From: Hamiltosporidium tvaerminnensis
Taxonomy: Eukaryota; Microsporidia; Dubosqiidae
Direction: 5' to 3'
Length of the DNA: 64,000 nt
Assembly: GCA_022605425.2 (NCBI GenBank)
Contig: CM061247.1
Coordinates: forward strand, 1,537,501-1,601,500
Positions 33,236 through 45,419 of this stretch are shown piece after piece. Position 1 is the stretch's first letter. Each line of letters starts with the position of its first letter. The translations under genes and the position numbers were made by a program. Below the pieces are notes generated by a model that was not told the origin of the DNA, ran no database searches, and saw nothing but the letters and a program-made list of their open reading frames with translations.

Positions 33236-34470
33236 AATTCTAAATTTTTTTTAAGTTAAAATATTATTTTCATATTTTTTAGAAAATATTTTTTTTAAGA
33301 GTTCTTCGCAAACTTTTTACAGAAATAAAATTTATACCTTCGTAGAATAAAATGTATTATTTTAAATCTCTAAAAGTTCAAATTGTGATGAAAACTAGAA
33401 CGAATTCTTTATTCTCTGTAAATGTATACCGTTTTAATCTTTGTTTCAATTTATGTTTTTCTAAAAACTTTTTCTGTTTTAAGATTTACAAATATTTGAT
33501 TGTTAAAATTCCTTTGTAAAATCATTTCTTTTTTTACTTTAATTTTTAATCTCACGTTGAAGATATTGGAAGTCATATTTACATTTTTTGTGTATTTTTA
33601 TAAATATTTGTGAAATGGTAATATCATTATTCAGACTGATATTTAAATTCAGAAACATAAATATTTTATTAAATTTTAATAGATTTTATTAAATTTCATT
33701 TGATTTTCATACCGAATTTCATTAAATTTTATTAAATTTTATTAAATTTCATTGGATTTTCATACCGAATTTCATCACGCCAATAAAACAACAAATTAAT
33801 TCTTTAATTGTTAATAGATTCTGTGTCACACAACTATAGAAAATATTTAAAATATTAAATATCTTATATTTGGATGAAATTTGAAGAGAGAAATTAAAAC
33901 GAATGCACCAACAATTTAGACAATTCTCCTAATAATAAAAATGTAACTACTTGATACAAATAATGTGTAATTATCGTTTTTGCCAAATAAAAGAGAGGTT
34001 CAAAATATAAAAAATGTATGGAAAACAACAAAAACATCAATATTATAATAATAGAGAAATAGTTAAGCAAATTTAATCCATTTTATTACAAAAAACATGT
34101 TTTTTTGATTGAAATTTATGAGTTTTTTTTATTTCTAAAATTCTTCAAAAATTTTCAGAATTTAAGAATTTTTTTTAAAAAAAGGTGTAACAAGTAAAAA
34201 TTGATTGTTTATAAAAGTCTTAATTCCTTGTGAATCTCGTTGCTGTACTTTAAAATTTTTTTATATGTTTATAATTTTTAAGAAAATAAAAATGCTAAGA
34301 TTCATATTTCAATATCGAGGAAAGTAAAATTTATATTATAAAAATAATTTAAAGCACGAATTATTTGATACTGCATTATTCTACACACGATTTGTATGCT
34401 TGATTTTATCACATTCTTGGTTTTACTTATTCCATCTTGAATTCTTTATAAGATATAAATAAAATAGAAA
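33236..34470. other. AT-rich region with a small tandem repeat
   Basis: No gene is supported. A repeat array at 33,655-33,775 is listed separately. The rest is A/T runs. Confidence 0.45.
33655..33775. repeat. Short tandem repeat, ATTTTATTAAATTTCATT-type
   Basis: Units of ATTTTATTAAATTTCATT with variants alternate with two copies of GATTTTCATACCGAATTTC. This points to slippage plus a larger duplicated unit of about 60 bp. Confidence 0.75.
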
Positions 34471-34746
34471 ATGGAAGAAGAAATAGAATTTTTAAAGAAT
34501 ATTTGGTCAGATAAATCAAGCATCAACAATCAGAAGGAACTGCGAAAGATTGATTATCATCATCCCAAGAAATTTATTATTAAAAAATTGTGGTCAGAAT
34601 GTATAAATCATCAGTCTTCAGACTGGGGCGATACGTCATTCATCATTCCAGGGGGACAAAAAAAAATAAATATTTATAGAAATTTTTTTATAAAAGTGCG
34701 GTTTTTTTTTAAAAAAAAGAGAATTCGCATTTTTATTGGAAAGTAA
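34471..34746 (+). CDS. Uncertain 91-residue frame
   Basis: I do not recognise this protein. The first 65 residues (MEEEIEFLKNIWSDK...WSECINHQSSDWGDTSF) have a balanced, gene-like composition, while the end becomes basic and Phe-rich over A and T runs and looks like noise. There is no CCC or GGG tract upstream. It could be the start of a decayed gene whose 3' part was lost. Confidence 0.3.
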   Translation: MEEEIEFLKNIWSDKSSINNQKELRKIDYHHPKKFIIKKLWSECINHQSSDWGDTSFIIPGGQKKINIYRNFFIKVRFFFKKKRIRIFIGK

Positions 34747-35003
34747 AAAAATTTTAAAAAAATAAGTAAACATTTAGGATTCATAAAATTGAAAGCAAGA
34801 GTATTTTAGTCAATACCAATAACAATATATTATAAATATTTGGTGTTTATTATCATAAAATATAAGTTTTTTTATTGCTTGAGAGATAAATGAAGAATCC
34901 GATTTTAAAAAGAAAATATATAGAAGTGTGGAAAAAATATATTTCTCAAAATATTTTCTTACTGAATTTACTTTTTAAAAAAAATAGAAAATAAATTGAA
35001 GAA

Positions 35004-37403
35004 TTAAATAATATTTTTAATTGTAACAACCTCATTATGATAACTGCACCAGCATTTTAATTTAATTAATATTTCATCGTAAAATGTTGATATTTCTAAA
35101 TTATGTGTAAAATTTAGGTAAATAAAAATATTGTCTAAGAAATTTTTGCAAGAAATAATATCTTCTTTTTGGAAAAAATCATCCGTTAAAATTTCATTTA
35201 AATAATATTTTTGGCTTTCTATAACAAAGTTTGTAAATTTTTTATGAGGATTTTTCAATAAATTTATTTCTTCTAAAAATTTAATTATTATTGATGCCTG
35301 TACTGATTTGCAAAAGCTTGATTTGAAAAAAACTGTAAAAATGTTGATTAAAAAGTTGTTTGAAACAAAATTAAGTGATTTTAAAAGTTCTGATTCGAGG
35401 AAATCTAATTTATCAACAATTTCTTCAAAAAAATCTTCAATATATCGTTTTGGTAGTGTTTCTTGGCTAAATATCCATTTTTTAAACGGTAAAAGTGATA
35501 TTTTCAATGTAAAAAACTTATTCATTTCTTTTTTAGTTAATGAAGTGATTTTTTCCATCAATAAATCTTCATTTACATCTGAATATGCTATTCTAGATAT
35601 TATAATACAGAAATTTATAGGTTTGGCTATTTTATAGACATTTAATTTTAGGTACTCTTTAAGAACATTACTATATATTTCTACATCAAAAAACGTTTCA
35701 ATTATTTCATTAATATTATACAATTTTATATATTTTTCTAATAATTTATTCCTTTCTTCAAAGCTAAAGTAATTTAATTTGTGAAGAATCGGTGGATTTT
35801 CAATTTCTTGATTTAAAAATTTATAAATTTCATTTAAAATTTCATATTTTTTTCGATAAATTTCACGTTTTGGTTTTATTTCATACTTTACGTAAAAAAT
35901 AAGATATTTTTCAAATATATATTCGAAAATTTCTGATTCCTCCCATTTTAAAGCGTATTTTAAGTATTCTTCTGAATTAAATAAATTAAAATCTACTTTT
36001 TTCCCAAATATTAGAAGCAAAATATTGTCAGAAAATATTTTGTTTTTAATGACTTCATTTATATCTTCTTTTATTATTATTTTTGATTTCAAATATAAAA
36101 AATATAAATCTTCACTTTTATAATTTTTTTCGTTTAAATTTTCTTTATGGATTATTTTTGATTTCAAATATAAAAAATATAAATCTTCACTTTTATGATT
36201 TTTTTCGTTTAAATTTTCTTTATGGATTATTTTTGATTTGTAATTCGGTGGATATAAATCACCGGTTTTATGATCGTTCTCTTCTATAAATTCATTATTG
36301 ATTATTTTTGATTGAGAATTTAAAAAATATGTATCGTGATTCTCTATACCGTTCTCCTCCAAATCTTTTGTAATATTTATTTTTGATTGAGAAGTTAAAA
36401 AATATGTATCGTGATTCTCTATACCGTTCTCCTCCAAATCTTTTGTAATATTTATTTTTGATTGAGAATTTAAAAAATATGTATCCTGATTCTCTATACC
36501 GTTTTCCTCCAAATCTTTTGTAATATTTATTTTTGATTGAGAATTTAAGGAATATGTATCCTGATTCTCTATACCGTTCTCCTCCAAATCTTTTGTAATA
36601 TTTATTTTTGATTGAGAATTTAAAAAATATGTATCCTGATTCTGTATACAGTCCTCGTCCAAATCTTTTGTAATATTTATTTTTGATTTATAATTTAAGG
36701 AATATAAATCATTATATTGTAATTCCTTGCCTTCAGAATTAGAAGTTTCAACATTTTTAAACCAATTAAATGGTATAAATTCATCTTTAAGTATTTTAAA
36801 TATTGAAATATCAAATAAATTATTTTTTACAAAAAATAAAACAATTCCTTTCCTAAATTCTGGTTGATTCATACAGAAATCAAAAATACATTTTTTACAA
36901 ATCAGTTCCAATATTTTATTATATTCTAGATTATAAATCTTTAATGGTTTATTTATTTGTAGAATTATACTAAATATTGCTACAGTTGTATTTATAATAT
37001 TTTGTGAATAAATATATTTTTTACACAACATTTCTACATTTCTATCTTTAATCTTTGCTCTTAAAAAACTTAAATATTCAATAGAATCGATAGATATAGT
37101 CATTAATTTACTTGTATCATTTAAAATATTTATATCAAACTCATAAAAAGTTTCTGAACTCGTAAAGTTTTTTAATGTAGGAATTTTTCTAAATATCTCA
37201 CTTAATGACATAATTTCTTCATTTTTATATTTTATTTTGGTGTCTTTATATTCATAAGTAGCCATAAAAATAGTTATTTCTTCTGTACTGAATTTATCTA
37301 AAATACTTAATATCTTAGACATGAATTCTAGCGATTGAACTACATTGGATTGATTTAAACCAATATATTCCAATATTTCTATATTTTTACTTTTAATACA
37401 CAT
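35004..37403 (-). CDS. Large lineage-specific protein with about nine 25-residue repeats
   Basis: I do not recognise this 799-residue protein. The N-terminal 230 residues and the C-terminal 350 residues are mostly helical, Lys/Glu/Ile/Phe-rich and soluble, with no signal peptide or clear membrane span. In between, residues about 235-445 are a tandem array of roughly nine 25-residue units. The first five or six share the core SQSKINITKDLEENGIEN, and the last three or four are a diverged type with SKIIHKENLNEKN. The start at 37,403 is the first ATG of the frame; no CCC tract is present. It resembles the 1-2,780 gene in overall layout. Function is unknown. Confidence 0.75.
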   Translation of the reverse strand: MCIKSKNIEILEYIGLNQSNVVQSLEFMSKILSILDKFSTEEITIFMATYEYKDTKIKYKNEEIMSLSEIFRKIPTLKNFTSSETFYEFDINILNDTSKLMTISIDSIEYLSFLRAKIKDRNVEMLCKKYIYSQNIINTTVAIFSIILQINKPLKIYNLEYNKILELICKKCIFDFCMNQPEFRKGIVLFFVKNNLFDISIFKILKDEFIPFNWFKNVETSNSEGKELQYNDLYSLNYKSKINITKDLDEDCIQNQDTYFLNSQSKINITKDLEENGIENQDTYSLNSQSKINITKDLEENGIENQDTYFLNSQSKINITKDLEENGIENHDTYFLTSQSKINITKDLEENGIENHDTYFLNSQSKIINNEFIEENDHKTGDLYPPNYKSKIIHKENLNEKNHKSEDLYFLYLKSKIIHKENLNEKNYKSEDLYFLYLKSKIIIKEDINEVIKNKIFSDNILLLIFGKKVDFNLFNSEEYLKYALKWEESEIFEYIFEKYLIFYVKYEIKPKREIYRKKYEILNEIYKFLNQEIENPPILHKLNYFSFEERNKLLEKYIKLYNINEIIETFFDVEIYSNVLKEYLKLNVYKIAKPINFCIIISRIAYSDVNEDLLMEKITSLTKKEMNKFFTLKISLLPFKKWIFSQETLPKRYIEDFFEEIVDKLDFLESELLKSLNFVSNNFLINIFTVFFKSSFCKSVQASIIIKFLEEINLLKNPHKKFTNFVIESQKYYLNEILTDDFFQKEDIISCKNFLDNIFIYLNFTHNLEISTFYDEILIKLKCWCSYHNEVVTIKNII
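36080..36715. repeat. In-frame 75-bp tandem repeat array, about nine units
   Basis: A 75-bp period is clear (for example GTATCGTGATTCTCTATACC at 36,331 and 36,406). Neighbouring units are nearly identical in the centre and more diverged toward both ends, the usual picture for arrays that expand from the middle. The period keeps the frame. Confidence 0.9.
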
Positions 37404-37559
37404 TGTTTACGGTAAATTCATTTTTCTTTAAAAAATATAAAATTTTTATTGGTGCATAAACTAACAGATAAACACAAAAAACCATGTATTAGGTAAAAAT
37501 TTTTTTGTTCTCTAAACAGCCCTCGCTAAAGTAAGAATTATTTACAAGAGCCATTTTAA

Positions 37560-38060
37560 ACAGTTGAAACGGAGAAATTCGGAAGTATAATATACTAACT
37601 AGCAAATGATTTGGGTCTTATTTATAAATTTAGCATGGATATAATTCCTTATGTGATAAACTAGGACGGTATTGTGACAAAATAACGTATGATATTGCTT
37701 TAAAGACTAAAAATACGCATAACATAGAGACACACATTCAGTCGATAGCTCTAACACATACAGTCGAAAAAATTTACTTTGATCAGCCAAAAGGATTTGA
37801 TTCAGGCTAAATGCTAAGAGAGCTGGAAAAGCGTCTCATTAAGTGTTAAAAAGGCCGAGATGCAAGACCAACCATTAGCTCCTTTAAAGCGAGTAAATAA
37901 CAAAGATGGGGTTAAAAAGTGAATACGGAAAATTTTTAGTCTTTCAATATTTTAGATTAGATAACCACAGTGAAAGAACCGACAATAAACATAAATGAAG
38001 CGGTGGATTTAGTAGAGGCTAATGAATTGATTAAAATTGTAGAGAAAATATATATTTAAG
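37560..38060 (+). pseudogene. R2-like retrotransposon relic, extreme 3' part
   Basis: This relic matches the last 150 or so codons of the polyprotein: LGLIYK near 37,612, YV..GRYCDK near 37,650 (WDGIVTKYH), the TVEKI-FDQP segment near 37,765, and the acidic tail up to the stop near 38,058. Scattered stops and indels are present. It lies upstream of and facing away from the 37,403 gene. Confidence 0.75.
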
Positions 38061-39790
38061 AGATAAAATCTTTTGCAACAGAATCCAATTGACTAGAAAC
38101 ATTGCTATCATGTATTTATATGAGTGTTTACTGTAATTTCCTAATGAATTTCGCGGCCCATAATCCTCTTCTATACTCGATAATCTTCGTTATTTCCAGT
38201 ACATCTCTCTTTATATTTGATGTGTTTATATACCCCGTTATTTTTAATAATTCCCTCAAATCTCATATCTACACCTTAAAAATGAACAGATATTAAAATA
38301 AAAAGAAATAATTTTTTCTGCATGTTCCTTTCCCTAAGAATGCAAAAATCTAAAATAAAATTAGAGCTTTGCTCAATAACAGGAGGTTCCCAGACATTTT
38401 CTTTTGAAAGATTATGTTATCAGCCAAACAAAAAACTTGATTGTTCTAAGGATAAAAAGATGCTAATCAGGGGTAAACCCGGCCCTTTAAAAGTAAATTT
38501 CTGATATCTACACCACTAGACAGCAAGGCATGACTTATTATCAGCATTAAAAAGCCGTTAAAGGTATTGATTGTAGCCTTATCTTTTTTAAAAAATATAT
38601 TTTAATGTAAATATTTGGTCATTAGTAAACATTATTAGTTCAAAGCCAGCTTTATACCCATCCGGAGTACTTTATATTGCGTTTCAAGGTATTTGACAAC
38701 TAACTTTGACCGTATTTTATTGGTAATATTTAGGTTACATATCTCTTTGTAATTTGAGTAAATTAATCTTGAACCTTTTTGTGCAATGGCAGAATATGAA
38801 CCTTTTTTTAATCTTCTAGTATTCTTGCAGGTTTCCAAACCTTTAAGACTAAGGAATAAATTTTTTTACAATGCGTTTTCTTTCCATACTTTAATCTCAG
38901 AGTATAGGACGACTTTACCATATGCTTCCTCTTTTTTCTGGGAATAAATAGCGAATTGGGTTTCAAACACTTGGGTTTAGGGTAGTTTATTCTCTTCGAG
39001 GGTTTTATTCTAATATTTGAAGAAACACGATTTTTTCTTATTTTGGTTAGTTCAGTTTAAATAGTTTTTTTAAATAAAAAGCTCATATATTCAAGACTTC
39101 TTTCAAATATGATCTAATTCTTCCTTTACTACTAGTATGGCGACGCTTTTGGACTGTGCCTTCTATAAACGTCTTTAAAATCCGCATAAATTGCTTTCGT
39201 TTGTCTATTTATGACCACAGGTTCTATCGCACGTATCTTTTCATTCTGGAAATATCATATTCTTGTTCTACTTACATATAATATTTTTTTCTTACCTATG
39301 GTAAAGGTAATATTCTTTTTCTGCATTGATCTCTCTTTCAAATTATATCCTGCCTTGATTCTTGCTTGAATTGCTATGTTTATATTCTTCATCAGTCCAA
39401 TATTGTCTTCTTTGGTGTACTGCAAAGCCGATTAATGAATCAGCCACTTTTGATGTCTCTGCCATGTCTCAACGCTTTTGCTCCGGTGTAAGTATCCTCA
39501 AACAATTTATACCATCTTAGATACTTTCTTATTAGCTGTTTAAATCTAGATCTTTGGATTTTTTACATCAAGTTTCTCCGCTCAAAGACTTTTTTACCCT
39601 GGACTTAGATATTTTTTGGCGAAATTTCATGATTACAAGGTAGTTATATATTCCAGCATCTGTTTCTCTATATGTTATTACATAATTTACACTTTTTGCG
39701 TGTCATACATCTACATCATGATCTATTACATTTCAGTATAATTATCATGCGGTTATCACTTTTCTTATTCTTACGTGTATTAAAAGCATA
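38061..39790. other. Region without supported genes, probably old element debris
   Basis: Short frames occur (38,102-38,296 +, 38,322-38,504 +, 38,635-38,838 -), but none has a recognised motif. Base use is less extreme than in true AT spacers, so decayed coding DNA is likely. The 39,000-39,790 part may belong to the minus-strand endonuclease relic to the right. Confidence 0.35.
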
Positions 39791-39799
39791 TTTATAAAA

Positions 39800-40400
39800 A
39801 AATATTGGTTTTGCTCATTGGAAAGTAAATTATACAAATTGATTTTTATTTGTGTCTCTATACAAGCCTCGTTTCCAATTTGTGGCACGTAGGCTCTTTC
39901 TCAGCTCACTTTCATATTCATTTCATCGAATACAATTTTTATGTCAGTTTCGGAGCTTTAGCATATGATCTTTCTAGCAAGCTATAGAAGTTTCTTCGTT
40001 ATAGCATTTGCTTTTTCAGTAGAAGTATAGGCACATAATATTATCAAATTACAAATTTTCCTTTTAATCGTATTTTGCAGATTCTTTAACTTATCTTTTA
40101 AACTCTGCATGTTCTGAATTAAATTGTTGATACAGCAAATACAGTTCGTAGAGTATAGAAAGGGCTGTTTCAATGTTATAAAAGATTGTGGTGTCTTCTG
40201 TTAAGAGTATATCTGTTGTTTTCCACAGAATCCCATGTGAGGCGGCAAAGTTCATTTTATTTTTCTCAGGTTCTGATGTTAAAATATTAAAAGCCCCTGG
40301 TTTATCAAATGTATGATATTCTACGTTTCCGTCTTTAGTTTTTTTTGAATATTTAAACGTCATTTTTTTATAAACTTCTTGCTTGTTTATCATATTATCG
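39800..40400 (-). pseudogene. Possible RTE-type retrotransposon relic, APE endonuclease region
   Basis: Minus-strand frames broken by shifts give KRKICNLIILCAYTSTEKA near 40,010-40,060, then a KAPKL...MN segment and ERAYVPQIGNEA near 39,870-39,900. This order resembles the APE-type endonuclease of RTE-like elements (ICAYAPTE, then D-NAK, then KPTIG). The open piece 40,091-40,393 lies upstream in a different frame and could be the start of the same domain. The match is from short blocks only. Confidence 0.4.
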
Positions 40401-40404
40401 TAAA

Positions 40405-42100
40405 TGTTTCATAATATGATAGTAATTTCGGGTGATGGGGTTGTTAGCAAGATGCTTTGTCTTTCTCTTTTCTCATCCGAGCGATGGATCGATCATTATG
40501 GTGTTGTAAGTTTTAAGCACAACCAATTTAAATATATTTTAACTCTTCTATGCTAGTATTCTAGTATAAATTTTATTTCCCAACATTTTTTCTGTCTCAA
40601 TTTCAGTTAACTTTGCAAGTAAATGCTTGATCCTGGTTACTAGATTTCATTCATAATTAATTGTACTTCAAATTTATACATAAAATACTTTAAAAGTAAA
40701 TTCACCAATATTACTTTTGCATTTAAACTTTATCTATCATCATACCATTTATATATCTGAAAAATAAATAAAAATTTTCGTAAGTTCTTTTTTTTAATAA
40801 AATAGACTTCTTTACAATATGTTAGGATGCAAAGTTATTTAAATTCCAAAATAAGATAAAAAATGTGTCTCCCAATAATTAAAAACTTGGCTTGCTATAT
40901 TAGCAATATAAATGAAATATACCTAATAAATGAAGTTTTTAAATATCCAAGATATATTTCTTTATTTTTCTTTTCCTTTCCCATCAGTTTTAGTAAAAGA
41001 ATAAAAATCAATTCCATTTTTCAATTATAATTGTATTTAACTCGATTCTTTGCAGAAATATATTTAAGAAAATTTTTTAAACTTTAACTTATCTTACTAT
41101 TTTATGATCAAGCTTATTTAAATTTAATCAGAACTTGTATGTAATATATTATATGTGAATATTTGAGATTAAATTTCTTACTGTATTGTCATATGTTGTT
41201 ATAATCGTATACGAATCTTTAACAATTCACTTTTATAATGTAAGTAAATTTATATTTTTGTTGTTCTATTAGTTTATTCTGCATAAAAATAAATTTTCGT
41301 ATTTTCAAAGATTTCATCTTATTACAGAATCTTGAATGTGATATCTAAATCATTAAATTTAATATTTTGAAAGATATTTATTAACTATGATTTTTTTTAA
41401 ATATTTATTATTTTTCTTTTCGAAATATTTGTAGAAAGAAAGATTTTTTTAAATTTGTTTCTTTTGCTGTAGATTTAGAATCCAATAGTTACGATATCTT
41501 TAGGTCAGAAATTAATTTTAAAAAAGCAATTTTAATTATGTAAAAATTGAGGCTTTTTAGATAAATTGAGCAATATGAGATTTTTTAAAGTCCTAATACA
41601 TAGTCAAATAAAATCTTTGATCTATTTCTAATAAACTGTTCTAAAAGACTAGTTTGTTATAGATTTATTTTCATAAAGTTCTCATGCGTTTTAACAATTT
41701 AATAAATAATATATTAAAATTGCTTTTCTTGAACACATTATTATATTAAATACATTTAGAAGATCACATTTATTAAAGATTATAACAGATTTTATTCAAA
41801 AATCATGTTTTTAAAAGGAAAAACACTGTCTAATATAGCAAATTCAAATGATTATGATATTTTTTTTGGCTATTATAACTTTAAATGTTAGTTTATTTTA
41901 GATGTTAGAATTTTATGAAAAGATTCCAACGCCAATAAACTTTCTTATTAAATAATTAATTCAAATAAGACTTAGTAAATTATATTTCTTATATTTTATT
42001 GAATTTAGCTTTCAAAATAATTCGTAAAAGTATAAAATTTTTATTTATAAACTTATAATTGAAACATTTGAAATAATTATAATTTTATAAATTTACGAAC
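40405..42100. other. AT-rich region without recognised features
   Basis: No frame, RNA gene or repeat could be supported. It is the longest plain AT spacer in the right half of the window. Confidence 0.45.
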
Positions 42101-42361
42101 CAAACGATTTAAAAAAACCGTGATGGATTGTAATAAAAAGTATTAATTTTGATCCTAACCCACAAACAATATTTAGTAAATTGACAATTGTAGAATTTGT
42201 ATATCTTGTATAATTTAGGTAACATAAAACAGTCAGAGTTTTTATTTTTCCAAATTAAGCAAATTAAAAGTAAAAAAATAGTATAAATTGTAAAACGAGA
42301 ATAATTATAAGGATTAAAATAAATTTTTACCACGGATTTTTTAATTAATAGCGTCTGTGGT

Positions 42362-43345
42362 TTACTTCGGCATTTTCTGAATCACAGCATCCATGTACTT
42401 CTCAATATGAGGTTTAAGACCGTTCGTTACATATTCCATTAAATATTCTTGATGTGCATACATTTTGCTTGCCTCATAATCCCAAAACAAGGATTTAATT
42501 CCTCTATCCTTTACTGCTGTTGATAAATCAAATTCAAAAATATAAAATAATATTCCTATCTGTTGAAATATATCGGTTAAAATTTCTATAAAGTCAAAAC
42601 CAATTCCGAAATTTCGAAATATAATGTTCAATACTCTAATGTCAGAAATTTCTGATTTCTCAAAACAATACATTAATTTTAGAATTTTAGAATTGATAGT
42701 AGAATTCCGAGTAAGAAAATCTTTTTCGAATAAATATTCTAAATTGTTTTTATAATTTAAAAAACCATCATAACATATTTTTTTATTAGTTACATTAGTT
42801 ATATATCTTTTAGTTTGATTTTTTGTGTATTTTAAATATTCCTTAACTTTATCTATTTTACTAAAAATTGCATATTTTACTGCAAAATCTTGCAAAAAAG
42901 GATTTTCCGATTTTTTCGTTAAAGAATAAATCGAAATCTCGGTTTTTTTAATTATAATTTCTAATACCGTATTTTTTAATCGATATACCAATTTATCCAC
43001 GATATTCCAATAGCACTTATTTGGTAACACCGGCTTAAATTTATAGAACCCTAGACTGCCATCCCATTCAAGATTCATCAGCTCAACAAAATATTTTTCA
43101 ACGTGTGGTGGATATCTCTTAATTACATTATTTAATATAGTTTCCAAAATCGAACCATTATCGGTATAACCTCCACCACTCATTATAAACCAAGTTATAT
43201 TGTATGATATCATATTAATAAAATAGGAATTGACTAGTAACGGGCTGTTGAGATCAATAGGCGTGATTTTATCTTCAAAATTCGAATTTACTGTTTCATT
43301 TGATAGTAAAATATAATTCCAAAAAAAAACCGTAAAAAGAATCAT
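42362..43345 (-). CDS. Putative secreted lineage-specific protein
   Basis: I do not recognise this 327-residue protein. The N-terminus, MILFTVFFWNYILLS, is a short hydrophobic stretch that could be a signal peptide, followed by NETVNSN, a possible glycosylation site. The body is of mixed composition without repeats or further clear membrane spans. The coding strand reads TAACCATG at the start, with only two C. It stands alone between AT-rich spacers. A secreted role is inferred from the leader only. Confidence 0.65.
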   Translation of the reverse strand: MILFTVFFWNYILLSNETVNSNFEDKITPIDLNSPLLVNSYFINMISYNITWFIMSGGGYTDNGSILETILNNVIKRYPPHVEKYFVELMNLEWDGSLGFYKFKPVLPNKCYWNIVDKLVYRLKNTVLEIIIKKTEISIYSLTKKSENPFLQDFAVKYAIFSKIDKVKEYLKYTKNQTKRYITNVTNKKICYDGFLNYKNNLEYLFEKDFLTRNSTINSKILKLMYCFEKSEISDIRVLNIIFRNFGIGFDFIEILTDIFQQIGILFYIFEFDLSTAVKDRGIKSLFWDYEASKMYAHQEYLMEYVTNGLKPHIEKYMDAVIQKMPK

Positions 43346-43349
43346 GGTT

Positions 43350-44145
43350 AGGAATTAGAAAATATTTTTAAAATTATATGTCTTTAAAAAATATAATTAA
43401 AAAATTCAAATATATGTGTTAAAAAAAATTTAAAATCCAAAATTTCTGAAAGAGTATTTAATTGTAAAAAAATTATTTTTCACGTTAAATCAAGGTGATA
43501 TGATATATATTATTTATTTATGACTAAATGTTTAAAAAAAATATATTTTTGTGGTTTTAAAACAATGATAATTGTATTATCATACTTGATATTCACATTG
43601 ATATATTTCAATGCATCAATCACATTTTTTCTTTATACAAAGTATAAATATTTTTTAAGGTAAATGAAAATAAACGATTTTTACTTTTTTTTGTTAAATA
43701 TTTGTAACCTGATTTGCGTAAACTTTTAAATTTTTTTTACTCTTACAGGTTCAAATAAAAATATTTGAGTTAAGCATGAATAATTATCTGATTTGTTTTT
43801 TTTATCAAATTATAGTATCACTATATAAATTAATTTTTGATGGTTTATTTGTTTGAAATTAACATTCGTCTATTATTTTGTATCATAGATAATCTTTATT
43901 TAATATGACTAAGCTATGGTTTCGATAAGAATTAGATTTGATATCCAGTGTATATTTTTTATCTTTCTCTAAAAAGATTTTTGCCTCCGATTGTCCCTAT
44001 AGATTTAAAAATAGTATATAGAGAACCCCGAAACAATATATTAACGAATTTATAGTGAGCTTATATCGTTTACGGATCACTTTCATAAAAAGCAAAAAAT
44101 ATATACTTTATTAAATTTTAATTTTCCTACATTCAATATATCTAG
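43350..44145. other. AT-rich spacer without recognised features
   Basis: No frame or repeat is supported. It should include the promoter of the 43,345 gene. Confidence 0.45.
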
Positions 44146-44149
44146 CCAG

Positions 44150-44395
44150 TTGGCTTATGATTTCCCCACTATGCCAGGAGCAGAAATAGCCTGAAATATT
44201 CTCTGCTTGTCGTAAGAGGTTACTTAAAGAGATTTGTCTTCCTGGTAGAAAGTTGGGCGTAGGCTAACAACCCTTCTTTAAAAGCACCTTGTTACGAAAC
44301 CAGAAAAGTAAATAAACCCCCTGGAAAGAGACCGGTGGGCAAAATTAGTGAGGAAGGCCAAAGTTTGTGCAGAGCTGTAATGCCGAATATAAATA
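44150..44395 (+). repeat. GC-richer fragment, possibly the 5' untranslated part of an RTE/CR1-type element
   Basis: An island of balanced base use in AT-rich DNA contains GTCGTAAGAGGTTACTTAAAG, CTTCCTGGTAGAAAGTTGGG, GCTAACAACCC and GTTACGAAACC, blocks I associate with 5' regions of non-LTR elements in arthropod genomes. No frame is present and no second copy is visible in this window. It differs from the four-copy dispersed repeat. The identity is an inference from memory of such blocks. Confidence 0.3.
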
Positions 44396-44399
44396 AAAA

Positions 44400-45415
44400 A
44401 TACATTCCTCACCTGAAAATATAAAAAAATTAATTTTTAAAATGAACTGTCAAATTATAACATTTGAAGAGAAAATATTTTTTAAATTTTAACCAAATTT
44501 AAAAAAAATATTTCTGAAAATTCAAGAATATCACAATTACTTAATCAAATGTTCAAACATATATTGAAAGTATAAAAATCTTTTATTATGCTTTTAATTA
44601 CAAATTTTTAATTTCTGAAAAAAATCATGGAATGCGTGCACAAGATATATTAAATTAACTTAATACTTTTATCGATATAAATACCATTGTACCGTGATTT
44701 ATTACAGATTACAAGGAAATTCAATAACTTTTCTTTTAAAATGTGAATTAGATATTTAAAAGTTTTTTTATAAATTCTGCATTTGTCGTTTTGAAGCTTC
44801 TTTTCTTTAATTACTACAAAATCATAACAGAAATTCCCGATATTAATACCTTTTTAATTTTCAAATATTTTAAATGTGGAAATAATGTTAAATCTAATTA
44901 TATTCTGTTCATTTCAAAACCCTCTGCACTCAAAAACAGATTTTTTTGATTTTTTTGAGTCAAACTATTATAATTTTCAAAGTAAAATAAACTTCTTCTA
45001 TGGTGTTAATTGGCTATAATAGATATTTAAATATTTATTTTAATAGAACAATCAAATTAAGATTCATGATTTCTTCTTCAGAAAAGCCAATATAAAAATC
45101 TTATAATGTTGACACAAAAACCTTATTAAATTGTTATTCTAAAATAATTCAAAAAAAGAAAACGTTTGATAATCAATTCACACGGTGTTGCTTTAAAGTT
45201 GTTTTTTTTTAGTATTGTTATATGATTGGTAAAAAAAAAGGTATTTAATAAAACTCTAGTACTAGATATTCTCCTTTTGAATTACTTTATTCTATGCTTT
45301 TCAGCACTTCTTAGGATTAATAAAAAAATGTATAATTTATGAGATTTTTCAACGAAAAAAGGGCTTGGATTTATTTTATAGGTAAGACAAAATTTGTATT
45401 CCAATATTACATTTT
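44400..45415. other. AT-rich spacer without recognised features
   Basis: No gene, RNA or repeat could be supported before the retrotransposon relic on the right. Confidence 0.45.
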
Positions 45416-45419
45416 AGAA

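Noticed and set aside
42109-42333. 74-residue minus-strand frame downstream of the 42,362 gene
   Set aside because: Its composition is plain AT-rich hydrophobic noise with no start signal or motif.
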